The notes under the pieces were generated by a model, which was given only the letters and a program-made list of their open reading frames with translations, made no database searches and was not told the DNA's origin. Position numbers and translations under genes: made by a program. This document shows positions 15,661-22,612 of a stretch of DNA of 25,010 bases, one piece after another. This DNA is from Candidatus Neomicrothrix sp. UBA2974 (GTDB lineage Bacteria > Actinomycetota > Acidimicrobiia > Acidimicrobiales > MedAcidi-G1): NCBI GenBank assembly GCA_002348705.1, contig DEAU01000015.1:1-25010 (forward strand), read 5' to 3'. The stretch's first letter is position 1. The number at the start of each line of letters is the position of its first letter.

Positions 15661-16128
15661 TCAGTCCCGCAAAACCGCCAATAGGCGAACCATCTCGACA
15701 GCGGCTTCAGCGCAGTCAGATCCTTTGTCGCCCTTGCCCACGTCGGCCCGCTCCTTAGCCTGTTCCAGGGTGTCGGTGGTCAGAACCCCGAACACAATTG
15801 GCACACCTGTGTCCTGGCCTGTTCGCATGATGCCCGCAGCGGCCTCACCGGCTACGTAATCGAAATGCGCTGTCTCACCCCGGATCACCGCTCCAAGGCA
15901 AACCACGGCGTCGTAACGGCCTGACTTAGCCATGGCACGGGCCGCCAGGGGTATCTCGAACGCGCCGGCAACCCATGCAAGATCGACATCGTCGTCAGCC
16001 ACACCAAGGGCCACCAGACGGGCCCGGGTGCCCTTTAGCAGATTATTGGACACATAATCGTTGAAGCGGCCGGCCACGATGCCGACCCGCAAGCCAGTGC
16101 CGTCCAACGATGGTTCAATAATGTTCAC
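15661..16128 (-). CDS. ribH: 6,7-dimethyl-8-ribityllumazine synthase
   Basis: A 155-residue lumazine synthase. It condenses the RibA-derived pyrimidine with 3,4-dihydroxy-2-butanone 4-phosphate, the penultimate riboflavin step, usually as a pentameric or 60-mer shell. Visible motifs are VGIVAGRFN (15-23), the substrate-binding GAFEIP (55-60), and RGETAHFDYV (83-92) with the catalytic H88. The later DVGKGDKGSDCAEAA replaces the commoner GKAGNKG segment with modest divergence. The GTG at 16128 overlaps the ribBA stop (GTGA), so it is coupled. It is the last gene of the FMN-riboswitch operon and ends against the bidirectional hairpin. Confidence 0.96.
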   Translation of the reverse strand: MNIIEPSLDGTGLRVGIVAGRFNDYVSNNLLKGTRARLVALGVADDDVDLAWVAGAFEIPLAARAMAKSGRYDAVVCLGAVIRGETAHFDYVAGEAAAGIMRTGQDTGVPIVFGVLTTDTLEQAKERADVGKGDKGSDCAEAAVEMVRLLAVLRD

Positions 16129-17357
16129 AACGCATCCTCCCCCACATCCGAACTCTCGTCGGGCAGCAAGTGGCCGAGGCGGTTGCGCTTGGTTTCTAGA
16201 TACCGGACGTTTTCTGGGTTGGGCGTCGTGTCGAGCGAGACTCGCTCGACAATCTCCAAGCCGTAGCCCTCAAGCCCGCCATATTTGGCCGGGTTGTTGG
16301 TCATAAGACGCATTTTGGTAATACCCAAGTCGGAAAGTATCTGCGCTCCTACCCCATACTCTCGGGAGTCCACCGGTAAGCCCTGCCGTATGTTGGCGTC
16401 CACAGTGTCAAGTCCCTCGTCTTGGAGTCCATAAGCACGAAGTTTGTGTCCGATACCGATACCTCGGCCCTCATGGCCGCGGAGATAGACCACCACCCCG
16501 GCACCCTCGGCGCCGATTCGGGCCAAGGCAGCATCTAGCTGAGAACCACAATCGCACCGCAGCGAGCCCAAAAGGTCGCCGGTCAGGCATTCCGAGTGGA
16601 CCCGCACCAAAGGTGCCTCGAGCTCCGACAGTTCCCCCAGCGCGTAGGCCACATGCTCATCGTCGTCGAGCAGCGAGACATATGCGTGGGCCGTGAATTC
16701 GCCGTATCGGGTTGGGATACGGGCCGAGCCGAAATGCTCGACCAACTTCTCGTGACGTCGACGGTGGCGGATCAGGTCGGCGATCGTGATGAAGTGCAGG
16801 TTGTGCTCGGTGGCGAACACCTCAAGGTCAGGTACCCGGGCCATCGTCCCGTCATCGTTGACGATCTCGCACAACACCCCGACGGGTTGACGGTCAGCCA
16901 AAGCGCAGAGATCGACGGCGGCCTCAGTGTGCCCTGCTCGTTTGAGCACGCCACCGGGCCGAGCCCGCAACGGAAAGATGTGGCCGGGACGGGCGAAATC
17001 ATGGCGGAGTCGGTGCGGATCGGACAGAGCCACCACGGTGGCCGAACGGTCAGCAGCCGAAATGCCAGTGGAGGTACCCTCGAGCAGATCGACCGAGACG
17101 GTGAATGCCGTGCGCATCGACTCTGTGTTGTCCACCACCATGAGCGGCAAGTCCAACACGTCCGCCCGATCGTGAGACATGGGCGCGCAGATCACGCCGG
17201 AGGTATGACGGATCATGAACGCCATCTTCTCTGGAGTCATGGCATCGGCGGCGATAATTAGGTCGCCCTCGTTCTCGCGGTCCTCATCGTCGACAACGAC
17301 AAGGAAATCGCCGCGGGTGTATGCCTCAATGGCATCTTCGATAGTCGACAGCGGCAT
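16125..17357 (-). CDS. ribBA: Bifunctional DHBP synthase / GTP cyclohydrolase II
   Basis: A 410-residue fusion that feeds both arms of riboflavin synthesis: 3,4-dihydroxy-2-butanone 4-phosphate from ribulose 5-phosphate, and the pyrimidine from GTP. The N-terminal RibB domain (1 to ~200) has the acidic loop DDEDRENEGDL (23-33), HTSG (51-54) and RAGHTEAA (140-147). The C-terminal RibA domain has the zinc cysteines C257, C268 and C270 (CLTGDLLGSLRCDC) and RGHEGRGIG. Both active sites look intact. The ATG at 17357 overlaps the ribE stop as TGATG; a longer frame to 17375 adds only MGRECL and is rejected. Confidence 0.97.
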   Translation of the reverse strand: MPLSTIEDAIEAYTRGDFLVVVDDEDRENEGDLIIAADAMTPEKMAFMIRHTSGVICAPMSHDRADVLDLPLMVVDNTESMRTAFTVSVDLLEGTSTGISAADRSATVVALSDPHRLRHDFARPGHIFPLRARPGGVLKRAGHTEAAVDLCALADRQPVGVLCEIVNDDGTMARVPDLEVFATEHNLHFITIADLIRHRRRHEKLVEHFGSARIPTRYGEFTAHAYVSLLDDDEHVAYALGELSELEAPLVRVHSECLTGDLLGSLRCDCGSQLDAALARIGAEGAGVVVYLRGHEGRGIGIGHKLRAYGLQDEGLDTVDANIRQGLPVDSREYGVGAQILSDLGITKMRLMTNNPAKYGGLEGYGLEIVERVSLDTTPNPENVRYLETKRNRLGHLLPDESSDVGEDAL

Positions 17358-18037
17358 CAAACACTCCCGTCCCATTTGTCGGCGTATATGTCATCTGCGG
17401 AAGCGGCCCCGTCGCCGGCGGAGGAAGCCCAACGGGCAAGCTCAGCGGTCAGTAGGCCGGCTATGTAGCGAGCGATTACGTCCACCTCGACGTTTATCCG
17501 GTCACCGCGAGACCGGCAACCAAAAGTCGTGGACTCAAGCGTGTGGGGAATCAAGGCGACATCGAAGGAGCCGCTATCCGAAGCCACTGATGCCACCGTG
17601 AGGCTAGTGCCATCGAGCGTCACCGATCCCTTCTCCACCACTTGGCCAATTAGGTCCTGAGGCAAACGAAAGGTCAGGCGACGGGAGCCGTCGGACTGGT
17701 GGGCTACTTCAACCATCTCAGTGACGGTGTCGACATGGCCTTGGACCACGTGGCCTCCGAAACGACCATCAGCAGCCAGTGGCCTCTCCAGATTGACCGG
17801 ATCGCCGACCTTCAGGTCGCCAATCGTGGTGCGATCAAGGGTCTCAGGCACGGCGTCCACAGCGAACCAGTCCTTGTCCCACTCTGAGACGGTCAGACAG
17901 CAACCATTGACGGCAATCGATGCCCCGTGGCAAATATCACCGAGCACCAGACTGGCATCAACTACCAGACGACAGCCGTCGCCGACTGTATCGACCGAGC
18001 GCACAGCGCCCATCTCCTCGATGATCCCTGTGAACAT
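17357..18037 (-). CDS. ribE: Riboflavin synthase, alpha chain
   Basis: A 226-residue enzyme that dismutates two lumazines to riboflavin. It starts with the canonical MFTGIIEEMG and has two tandem lumazine-binding barrels: NGCCLTVSEW in the first and DGTSLTVASV in the second, with the GHVVQGHVD segment at their junction. The C-terminal trimerisation helix (VDVIARYIAGLL) is present. ATG at 18037; the nearest ribosome-like site GGAGTG is rather far (10-12 nt) and is part of a possible sequestering hairpin. It is first in the operon downstream of the FMN riboswitch. Some databases call this gene ribC in Actinobacteria. Confidence 0.96.
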   Translation of the reverse strand: MFTGIIEEMGAVRSVDTVGDGCRLVVDASLVLGDICHGASIAVNGCCLTVSEWDKDWFAVDAVPETLDRTTIGDLKVGDPVNLERPLAADGRFGGHVVQGHVDTVTEMVEVAHQSDGSRRLTFRLPQDLIGQVVEKGSVTLDGTSLTVASVASDSGSFDVALIPHTLESTTFGCRSRGDRINVEVDVIARYIAGLLTAELARWASSAGDGAASADDIYADKWDGSV

Positions 18038-18047
18038 GAAGCAGTCT

Positions 18048-18074
18048 CACTCCGTTCCAATCGCCCCGGGAGTG
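18048..18074 (-). promoter_or_regulatory. Possible Shine-Dalgarno sequestering hairpin of the ribE leader
   Basis: On the minus strand CACTCC (18069-18074) can pair with GGAGTG (18048-18053), the likely ribosome site of ribE, over a 15-nt loop. An upstream GGGAGCGC (18126-18133) can instead pair with the CACTCC side, giving mutually exclusive folds. This is the layout expected of a translation-controlling FMN riboswitch, but it was found by eye without energy calculation. Confidence 0.4.
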
Positions 18075-18176
18075 CGCGGCGGGAGTCGACAGGACCGAGA
18101 CGACCGCCTAGGACCAACTCCACGAGCGCTCCCAAGCGCCACAGGTTCGGTCCGCGGCGTCGCCACCGCATCCGAC

Positions 18177-18335
18177 GTCCTCTCCCATCCGGACTTTGAC
18201 CGTCGGCTCAGGATTCTCACCTGATCGGCCCCGAAGAACGCCGACACCTTGGAGGCGGGCGACGCCGGGGTTCGCGGGCTGTGTCAGCTAAAGCCGACTT
18301 ACCGCCGGTTGGGAGTTCCACCCAACCCCGAGGAC
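18177..18335 (-). ncRNA. FMN riboswitch (RFN element)
   Basis: On the minus strand nearly every conserved block of the RFN aptamer is present in order: GTCCTCGGGG, GGGTGGAACTCCCAACC, GGCGGTAA, AGCCCGCGA, CAGGTGAGAATCCTGAGCC, GACGGT and AAGTCCGGATGGGAGAGGAC. The P1 closing stem pairs GTCCTC (18330-18335) with GAGGAC (18177-18182). It lies 139 nt ahead of ribE and should repress ribE-ribBA-ribH when FMN is abundant. The downstream leader has no T-run terminator, suggesting control of translation. A weak -10 (TACGCT, 18351-18356) could start the transcript about 10 nt upstream of P1. Confidence 0.97.
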
Positions 18336-18350
18336 TACGTTGTGATTACG

Positions 18351-18381
18351 AGCGTATCTGCGGTTGGGCCCTGTCGCCCAA
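18351..18381 (-). promoter_or_regulatory. Candidate riboswitch promoter with an adjacent inverted repeat
   Basis: TACGCT (18351-18356, minus) fits a TAnnnT -10 and would place the start near 18344, just before the riboswitch. Upstream, TTGGGC pairs with GCCCAA across 6 nt (18364-18381), 21 bp past the TauE-gene stop. That repeat could instead be the end of the upstream transcript. No good -35 is visible. Confidence 0.35.
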
Positions 18382-18402
18382 TGGACTAGCTGATTGCGCT
18401 TC

Positions 18403-19137
18403 TCAATAGAGGCCCAAGAGCCGTCCGGAAAATGCAAGAACGGCAATCGTCATCACCGGGCGCACCACACGTGCGCCACTAACAACCGTGAATCGCGCCC
18501 CCACCGCCCCTCCGCAGGCGAAACCGACTGCCAGCAGTAACGCCGGCACCCAGTCGACGTGGCCGCCACCGACGAAGACCGGCAATGCGGTGATCGTTAC
18601 GGCCAGAATCACCACCACCTTCACACTGCTGGCCACCACCACATCCATGCCCGATCGGGTTAGTGCAAGAGCGAGGATCAGACCCATGCCGGCCTGAAAG
18701 GCCCCACCGTAAAAGCCGACGCACAGAAAAACAGCCGTTGCCAATGAACCCGACCAGGTCCGACTAGCAGCGGGAACCTTGGGCGGCCTAAGTGCCAAAA
18801 GAAGGAGTGGAACCATGACAAGACCAAAAGCCTGCTCAAATGACTCGGCATCCAACCTCGATACGAGCAGTGAGCCCGCGAGGGAACCAGCCATCACCGG
18901 CACGAGAACCGGAAGCACCCATGACATCCCCGAGACACCCATTCGCCGAAACGCTGTAGCTGCCGAAGCGTTGGAAACCAGGATTCCGACCCGATTCGAC
19001 CCATTGGCCACATCGCCCGGCAATCCGGCAAAAATCAGCAAGGGAACGGTCAACAGTGACCCTCCCCCGGCGATGGTGTTCACGCAACCGGCAAACAGTC
19101 CCCCAAATACGAGTAGCAGAACATCCAGTGCGTCCAT
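18403..19137 (-). CDS. TauE/SafE family membrane transporter
   Basis: A 244-residue polytopic protein, about eight hydrophobic segments, of the sulfite exporter TauE/SafE (DUF81) family. The N-terminal hallmark GLFAGCVNTIAGGGSLLTVP is followed by GLPGDVANGSNRVGILVSN; a second half-repeat contains GFYGGAFQAGMGL. Family members export sulfite, sulfonate or other small organic anions; the substrate here is unknown. ATG at 19137 with AGGACGG upstream; an open extension to 19194 overlaps ribF and is not conserved in character. It lies between ribF and the FMN riboswitch, 22 bp after ribF, so it is probably cotranscribed with ribF. There is no sequence evidence that it transports flavins. Confidence 0.88.
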   Translation of the reverse strand: MDALDVLLLVFGGLFAGCVNTIAGGGSLLTVPLLIFAGLPGDVANGSNRVGILVSNASAATAFRRMGVSGMSWVLPVLVPVMAGSLAGSLLVSRLDAESFEQAFGLVMVPLLLLALRPPKVPAASRTWSGSLATAVFLCVGFYGGAFQAGMGLILALALTRSGMDVVVASSVKVVVILAVTITALPVFVGGGHVDWVPALLLAVGFACGGAVGARFTVVSGARVVRPVMTIAVLAFSGRLLGLY

Positions 19138-19159
19138 GCCAATTTCCGTCCTAGGCCGG

Positions 19160-20125
19160 TCAGGCCAGCATGGCACGGGTGTCGGCCACATCACGGTGCA
19201 ACTGCTTGGCTAGAGCTTCGTGACTATCGAAGGCCTGCTGAGATCGCAAACGGCGAACGAATCGAACTTTTGCCTGTTCCTCGTAAAGATCCGGTCCTTC
19301 GTCGCTTGGACCACCGACGTCCAGCAGGTGGGCTTCCAGCAGCAAGGCCCCGTCGTCATAGAAGTGGGGCCGAGTACCTAGGGAAATTGCCGCCGTGTGG
19401 ACTACCCCATCAGGCCGTTCATACCAGCCGGCATAAACAGCGTCTTCGGGCAGCAGGATCGATGGGTCGACCCGGACGTTGGCCGTCGGAAACCCCAGTT
19501 CGCGTCCCCTCCGATCGCCTTCGCTAACAAAACCACGAACCTCGTAGGGACGACCAAGCAGGGCATTAGCTCTTTCGAGGTCGCCGCTGGCCAGGGCACG
19601 ACGGATGAACGTGGACGAAACCTGTTCATGATCACGGGCCGGAGTTCCCTCGGGGCCGACGAGGCCTAGCCCGATCACCTCGAATCCCAGTTCAGAGCCC
19701 ATGTCCCGAAGCATGGCGACGCTGCCTAGACGGCGATGGCCAAAGTGAAAGTCCTCGCCCACAACGACCGCGGCGGCTCCTACACAGTCGACTAGGACAT
19801 TCCTGACAAAGTCCTCTGCCGACTCCGACGCCCGCTCATCGTCGAACGGAACAACCATGGTCAGGTCAAGGCCGGTTGTCGCCAATTGCTCCAGTTTTTG
19901 TTCCGAGTCGGTCAAGAGCAATGGAGCGGAGTCGGGGCGGACCACGCTGGCCGGGTGTCGGTCAAAGGTGACAACCGCCGAAGCGAGACCTCGCTCGGCG
20001 GCCAGACGCCGCACCTCCGCTATGACCGTTCGGTGTCCGATATGGACCCCGTCATAGGCACCAATGGTGATAGCCGTGCGCGGCGACTGCGGGTCGCGAC
20101 TGCCGATGTCATAGCGGATCTCCAC
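19160..20125 (-). CDS. ribF: Bifunctional riboflavin kinase / FAD synthetase
   Basis: A 321-residue enzyme converting riboflavin to FMN and FMN to FAD. The N-terminal nucleotidyltransferase module has GAYDGVHIGH (22-31; a tyrosine where phenylalanine is usual), TFDRHP (53-58), GEDFHFGH (123-130) and STFIR (171-175). The C-terminal flavokinase module has GFPTAN (211-216) and GTRPHF. Length is typical. The start is GTG at 20125 with no obvious ribosome site; a near-palindrome (20134-20145) lies just upstream. truB-ribF-rpsO is a common order; here an SDR gene separates truB from ribF, and the exporter plus the riboflavin operon separate ribF from rpsO. Confidence 0.95.
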   Translation of the reverse strand: MEIRYDIGSRDPQSPRTAITIGAYDGVHIGHRTVIAEVRRLAAERGLASAVVTFDRHPASVVRPDSAPLLLTDSEQKLEQLATTGLDLTMVVPFDDERASESAEDFVRNVLVDCVGAAAVVVGEDFHFGHRRLGSVAMLRDMGSELGFEVIGLGLVGPEGTPARDHEQVSSTFIRRALASGDLERANALLGRPYEVRGFVSEGDRRGRELGFPTANVRVDPSILLPEDAVYAGWYERPDGVVHTAAISLGTRPHFYDDGALLLEAHLLDVGGPSDEGPDLYEEQAKVRFVRRLRSQQAFDSHEALAKQLHRDVADTRAMLA

Positions 20126-20184
20126 GGCGGCGAGGCTACCTAGCCGACAGGACCGCTCATCTGGCAGTCGAACTCAGGTCGCCT

Positions 20185-21018
20185 CTAGTCCGGAAAGACT
20201 CCACATTGGCTACCCCGGAGCTCAGCTGCAATACCGTCAAGATGACTAGCGACGGGTTCCACGAAGTCCTCGTTTGGCAAAAGGTAGCGCGGACTCCGTT
20301 CGAGACCATCAAAGACGCGCTTTGCGAACTCATCGGCTTCTAGTCGGCTCGGAAACGGGTCGTTGGCGAGCATCTGGGGAACCTCTGGACCACCGTAGGC
20401 GTGAGGTCGGTTGCGAGTTGCTTGGCGGATCCGGCTGCGGACAGGACCTGCAACCAGCGCTGTCACCAGCATCTCAGGGGCAACCTTGCTGAGTTCAATG
20501 CGCAGGTTGTCGCAGAGCCCAACGACGCCGTACTTCGTGGCCGCATAGGGAGCATTGCCGATGCTCTGGCCGGGAGCGAGGCCCGCCACAGATGCAGTCG
20601 CGACCACGTGGCCCGTTCCACGCTCGATCATTGCTGGCAGGAAGGCCGCCCAGGTGTTGACCACACCCAGCAGATTTACTCCAATGATCCATTCCCAATC
20701 TTTTGTGCTCTGCTCCCACATGGGGACTGCAGGGCCGATCACGCCCGCATTAGCTATAATCAGGTCTGGAATACCCGGACCTTCAAGGACCCTTTGGGCA
20801 AATCCGTCAACCGAATCAGGGTTAGCTACATCAACCAGTCCGGACACGACAGTCCTACTTGATGGATCTAGGTCCGCCACCAGCGCTCTGAGAGCCGGAC
20901 CTTCAATGTCGGCGAGCGCTGCTCGGTAACCGCGCTCAACACACTCGCGAGCTAGGCCCTCGCCAATGCCACTAGCCGCACCAGTAATGACAACTATCGA
21001 ACCCGGCGCAAGCTTCAC
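20185..21018 (-). CDS. Short-chain dehydrogenase/reductase (SDR)
   Basis: A 277-residue classical SDR. Cofactor loop TGAASGIG (12-19), D63 of the adenine pocket (VDVAN), NAG (90-92), and the catalytic set N115, S143, Y158 and K162 (YAATK) are all present, so it should be an active NAD(P)-dependent oxidoreductase. Substrate is unknown. GTG at 21018 has only a weak ribosome site. It stands alone, with 253 bp upstream and 59 bp before ribF. In other Actinobacteria truB and ribF are usually adjacent or nearly so, so this looks like a lineage-specific insertion. Function in flavin metabolism cannot be claimed. Confidence 0.9.
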   Translation of the reverse strand: MKLAPGSIVVITGAASGIGEGLARECVERGYRAALADIEGPALRALVADLDPSSRTVVSGLVDVANPDSVDGFAQRVLEGPGIPDLIIANAGVIGPAVPMWEQSTKDWEWIIGVNLLGVVNTWAAFLPAMIERGTGHVVATASVAGLAPGQSIGNAPYAATKYGVVGLCDNLRIELSKVAPEMLVTALVAGPVRSRIRQATRNRPHAYGGPEVPQMLANDPFPSRLEADEFAKRVFDGLERSPRYLLPNEDFVEPVASHLDGIAAELRGSQCGVFPD

Positions 21019-21271
21019 CGCTTCGGTTTCCGATCGGTGACCTATGCCGGGTGTTGGACAACCGCAACTGACCGAATTGGTCCGCCTGCAGTCATCACCC
21101 CGGCAATCCGGCTTGAAGTCAAGTCTTCCAGCACAAGCTAATCCTGCACCAGGAGTTACTACCGTTGAAAGTCGACAAGAACACTCTGACCAAAGACCGG
21201 CAGTTCAATCGACGGTTTGCCCTTATCTAGTCGTGGTTACGCAACATCGCATCGCGTGGCGCAACGGCTTC
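21019..21271. other. 253-bp intergenic region upstream of the SDR gene
   Basis: No ORF of recognisable character, tRNA or strong hairpin is visible between truB (ending 21272) and the SDR start. On the minus strand a TTGACT box occurs but lacks a good -10 at standard spacing; a TAGCTT (-10-like) occurs near 21139 without a clear -35. It probably holds the SDR/ribF promoter and the end of the infB-rbfA-truB transcript, but neither can be pinned down. Confidence 0.4.
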
Positions 21272-22186
21272 TCAGGAACTCGCTGGCGCCAACACCATGG
21301 CCGGCTTGACTTGTCCCGGCCGTTCGCCGTGCGGTTCATAGACAGCTAACAGGTCACCTTCCAACCCGTAGACCGGCCAGGGTCCAGCGTCGGCCCCTTC
21401 GAGTCCGACTCCCAGCGATTTGGCTTCCAAAGGTTGCCCGTGAGAAACCGCGGCTGCCAGGTTGTCATCTACCACCACCCGCGGCAGGTCGCGAAGTGCC
21501 TCGGATGCCGGCAGCAGCACTGGCCTTTCGAGAGGGTGGGCCTCGGCCAAGGTGAAAGACCCAACGGCCGTCCGCCGAAGGTTACGCAGATGGGCACCAC
21601 CCCCGAGCGCCGCCCCGAGGTCGGCGGCAAGGGTTCGCACGTAAGTCCCCGAAGAACAGGCCACGAAGATGTCGTAGACCCCTGGTTCATCAGTTGGGGT
21701 GACGTCAAAGCGGCCCACGCTGACCGGCCGCGCCGCTCGCTCAACCTCACGGCCCTCTCGGGCGATCTCATGTAGGCGGCGGCCCCCCACCTTTACCGCG
21801 GACACCATGGGCGGAACCTGGAGGATCTCGCCGGTCAGGCCCTCTGCCGCACCAACCACCTCGTCATAACCAACCTTGGACATATCGTGGACGATGGTCA
21901 CCTCGCCAGCGGAGTCCAGCGTCGATGTTTCAGTCCCCAGAACAACCTGGCCGGTGTACTCCTTGCCGAGGGCGGTTACGAAGCGGAGAAGTCGCGTTGC
22001 ACGGCCTACCCCGAGCACCAAAACCCCGGTGGCGTCAGGATCTAGCGTTCCTGAGTGGCCCACCTTCTTGGTGCTTAAAACTCCGCGGAGCCGGGCCACC
22101 ACATCGTGACTGGTCCAACCAACATCCTTGTCAATCACAACCAGACCATCCGTTAGACGATCACCCGGGGAAGCACCACCGGCCAT
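21272..22186 (-). CDS. truB: tRNA pseudouridine(55) synthase TruB
   Basis: A 304-residue enzyme that makes pseudouridine 55 in the T-loop of tRNAs. The N-terminal DGLVVIDKDVGWTSHDVV leads into GHSGTLDPDATGVL (43-56) with the catalytic D49. The substrate-binding motif CSSGTYVRTLAADLG follows, and a C-terminal extension (about 230-304) probably forms the PUA-like region. The ATG at 22186 lies three bases after the rbfA stop, so it is tightly coupled. In many Actinobacteria a DHH-family nanoRNase gene sits between rbfA and truB; it is absent here. Confidence 0.96.
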   Translation of the reverse strand: MAGGASPGDRLTDGLVVIDKDVGWTSHDVVARLRGVLSTKKVGHSGTLDPDATGVLVLGVGRATRLLRFVTALGKEYTGQVVLGTETSTLDSAGEVTIVHDMSKVGYDEVVGAAEGLTGEILQVPPMVSAVKVGGRRLHEIAREGREVERAARPVSVGRFDVTPTDEPGVYDIFVACSSGTYVRTLAADLGAALGGGAHLRNLRRTAVGSFTLAEAHPLERPVLLPASEALRDLPRVVVDDNLAAAVSHGQPLEAKSLGVGLEGADAGPWPVYGLEGDLLAVYEPHGERPGQVKPAMVLAPASS

Positions 22187-22189
22187 CGG

Positions 22190-22603
22190 TTATTTCTCCG
22201 CGTCGTCGAGTGGCCCGTCAGCCGGGTTCCCACGAGGACCAAGGCCACGCAGGATCTCCTCAATTCGGTCGGCGGCGCGGACTGTCTCGTCCACTATGAA
22301 AGTGAGCGGTGGGATCCGACGAAGTCGAGCCCGTTCTCCGATAACCCGATGAAGACGAGGTCGATACTCGTCCAAAGCCTCCAACAGCTCGTCGTCCGGC
22401 ACATCTGATGTGATGTAGGCCCGAGCGATGCTCAAGTCCTGATCAGTCTCTACGCCAGTGACAGTGGTAAAACCAAGGCGCTCATCGTCAATACGCTCCA
22501 ACTCCTCAGCCAATATCCGGACTAGGAGCTCATTTAAGCGGTCGGTCCTCTGGAAACCGCGCGTTGGACTACCGGAGCGAGTCCGGGAAGCGCGCCGTCC
22601 CAT
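22190..22603 (-). CDS. rbfA: 30S ribosome-binding factor RbfA
   Basis: A 137-residue assembly factor with a type II KH fold that binds the 30S subunit during 16S rRNA 5'-end maturation. RTDRLNELLVRILAEELERI, the following TVTGVETDQDLSIARAYIT strand-helix and RVIGERARLRRIPPLTFIVD are typical. It has a basic N-terminal lead (MGRRASRTRSG) and a short acidic tail. ATG at 22603 is 9 bp past the infB stop. The infB-rbfA-truB order is almost universal in bacteria. Confidence 0.95.
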   Translation of the reverse strand: MGRRASRTRSGSPTRGFQRTDRLNELLVRILAEELERIDDERLGFTTVTGVETDQDLSIARAYITSDVPDDELLEALDEYRPRLHRVIGERARLRRIPPLTFIVDETVRAADRIEEILRGLGPRGNPADGPLDDAEK

Positions 22604-22612
22604 GGCCTGCCC

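Noticed and set aside
16596..17261. Plus-strand open frame (221 codons) opposite ribBA
   Set aside because: It is antisense to intact RibBA active-site motifs, with low-complexity composition and no supported start.
20134..20145. GGCTA-CC-TAGCC near-palindrome upstream of ribF as an operator
   Set aside because: Only 10 of 12 bases are symmetric and there is no second copy or promoter context; readily expected by chance.
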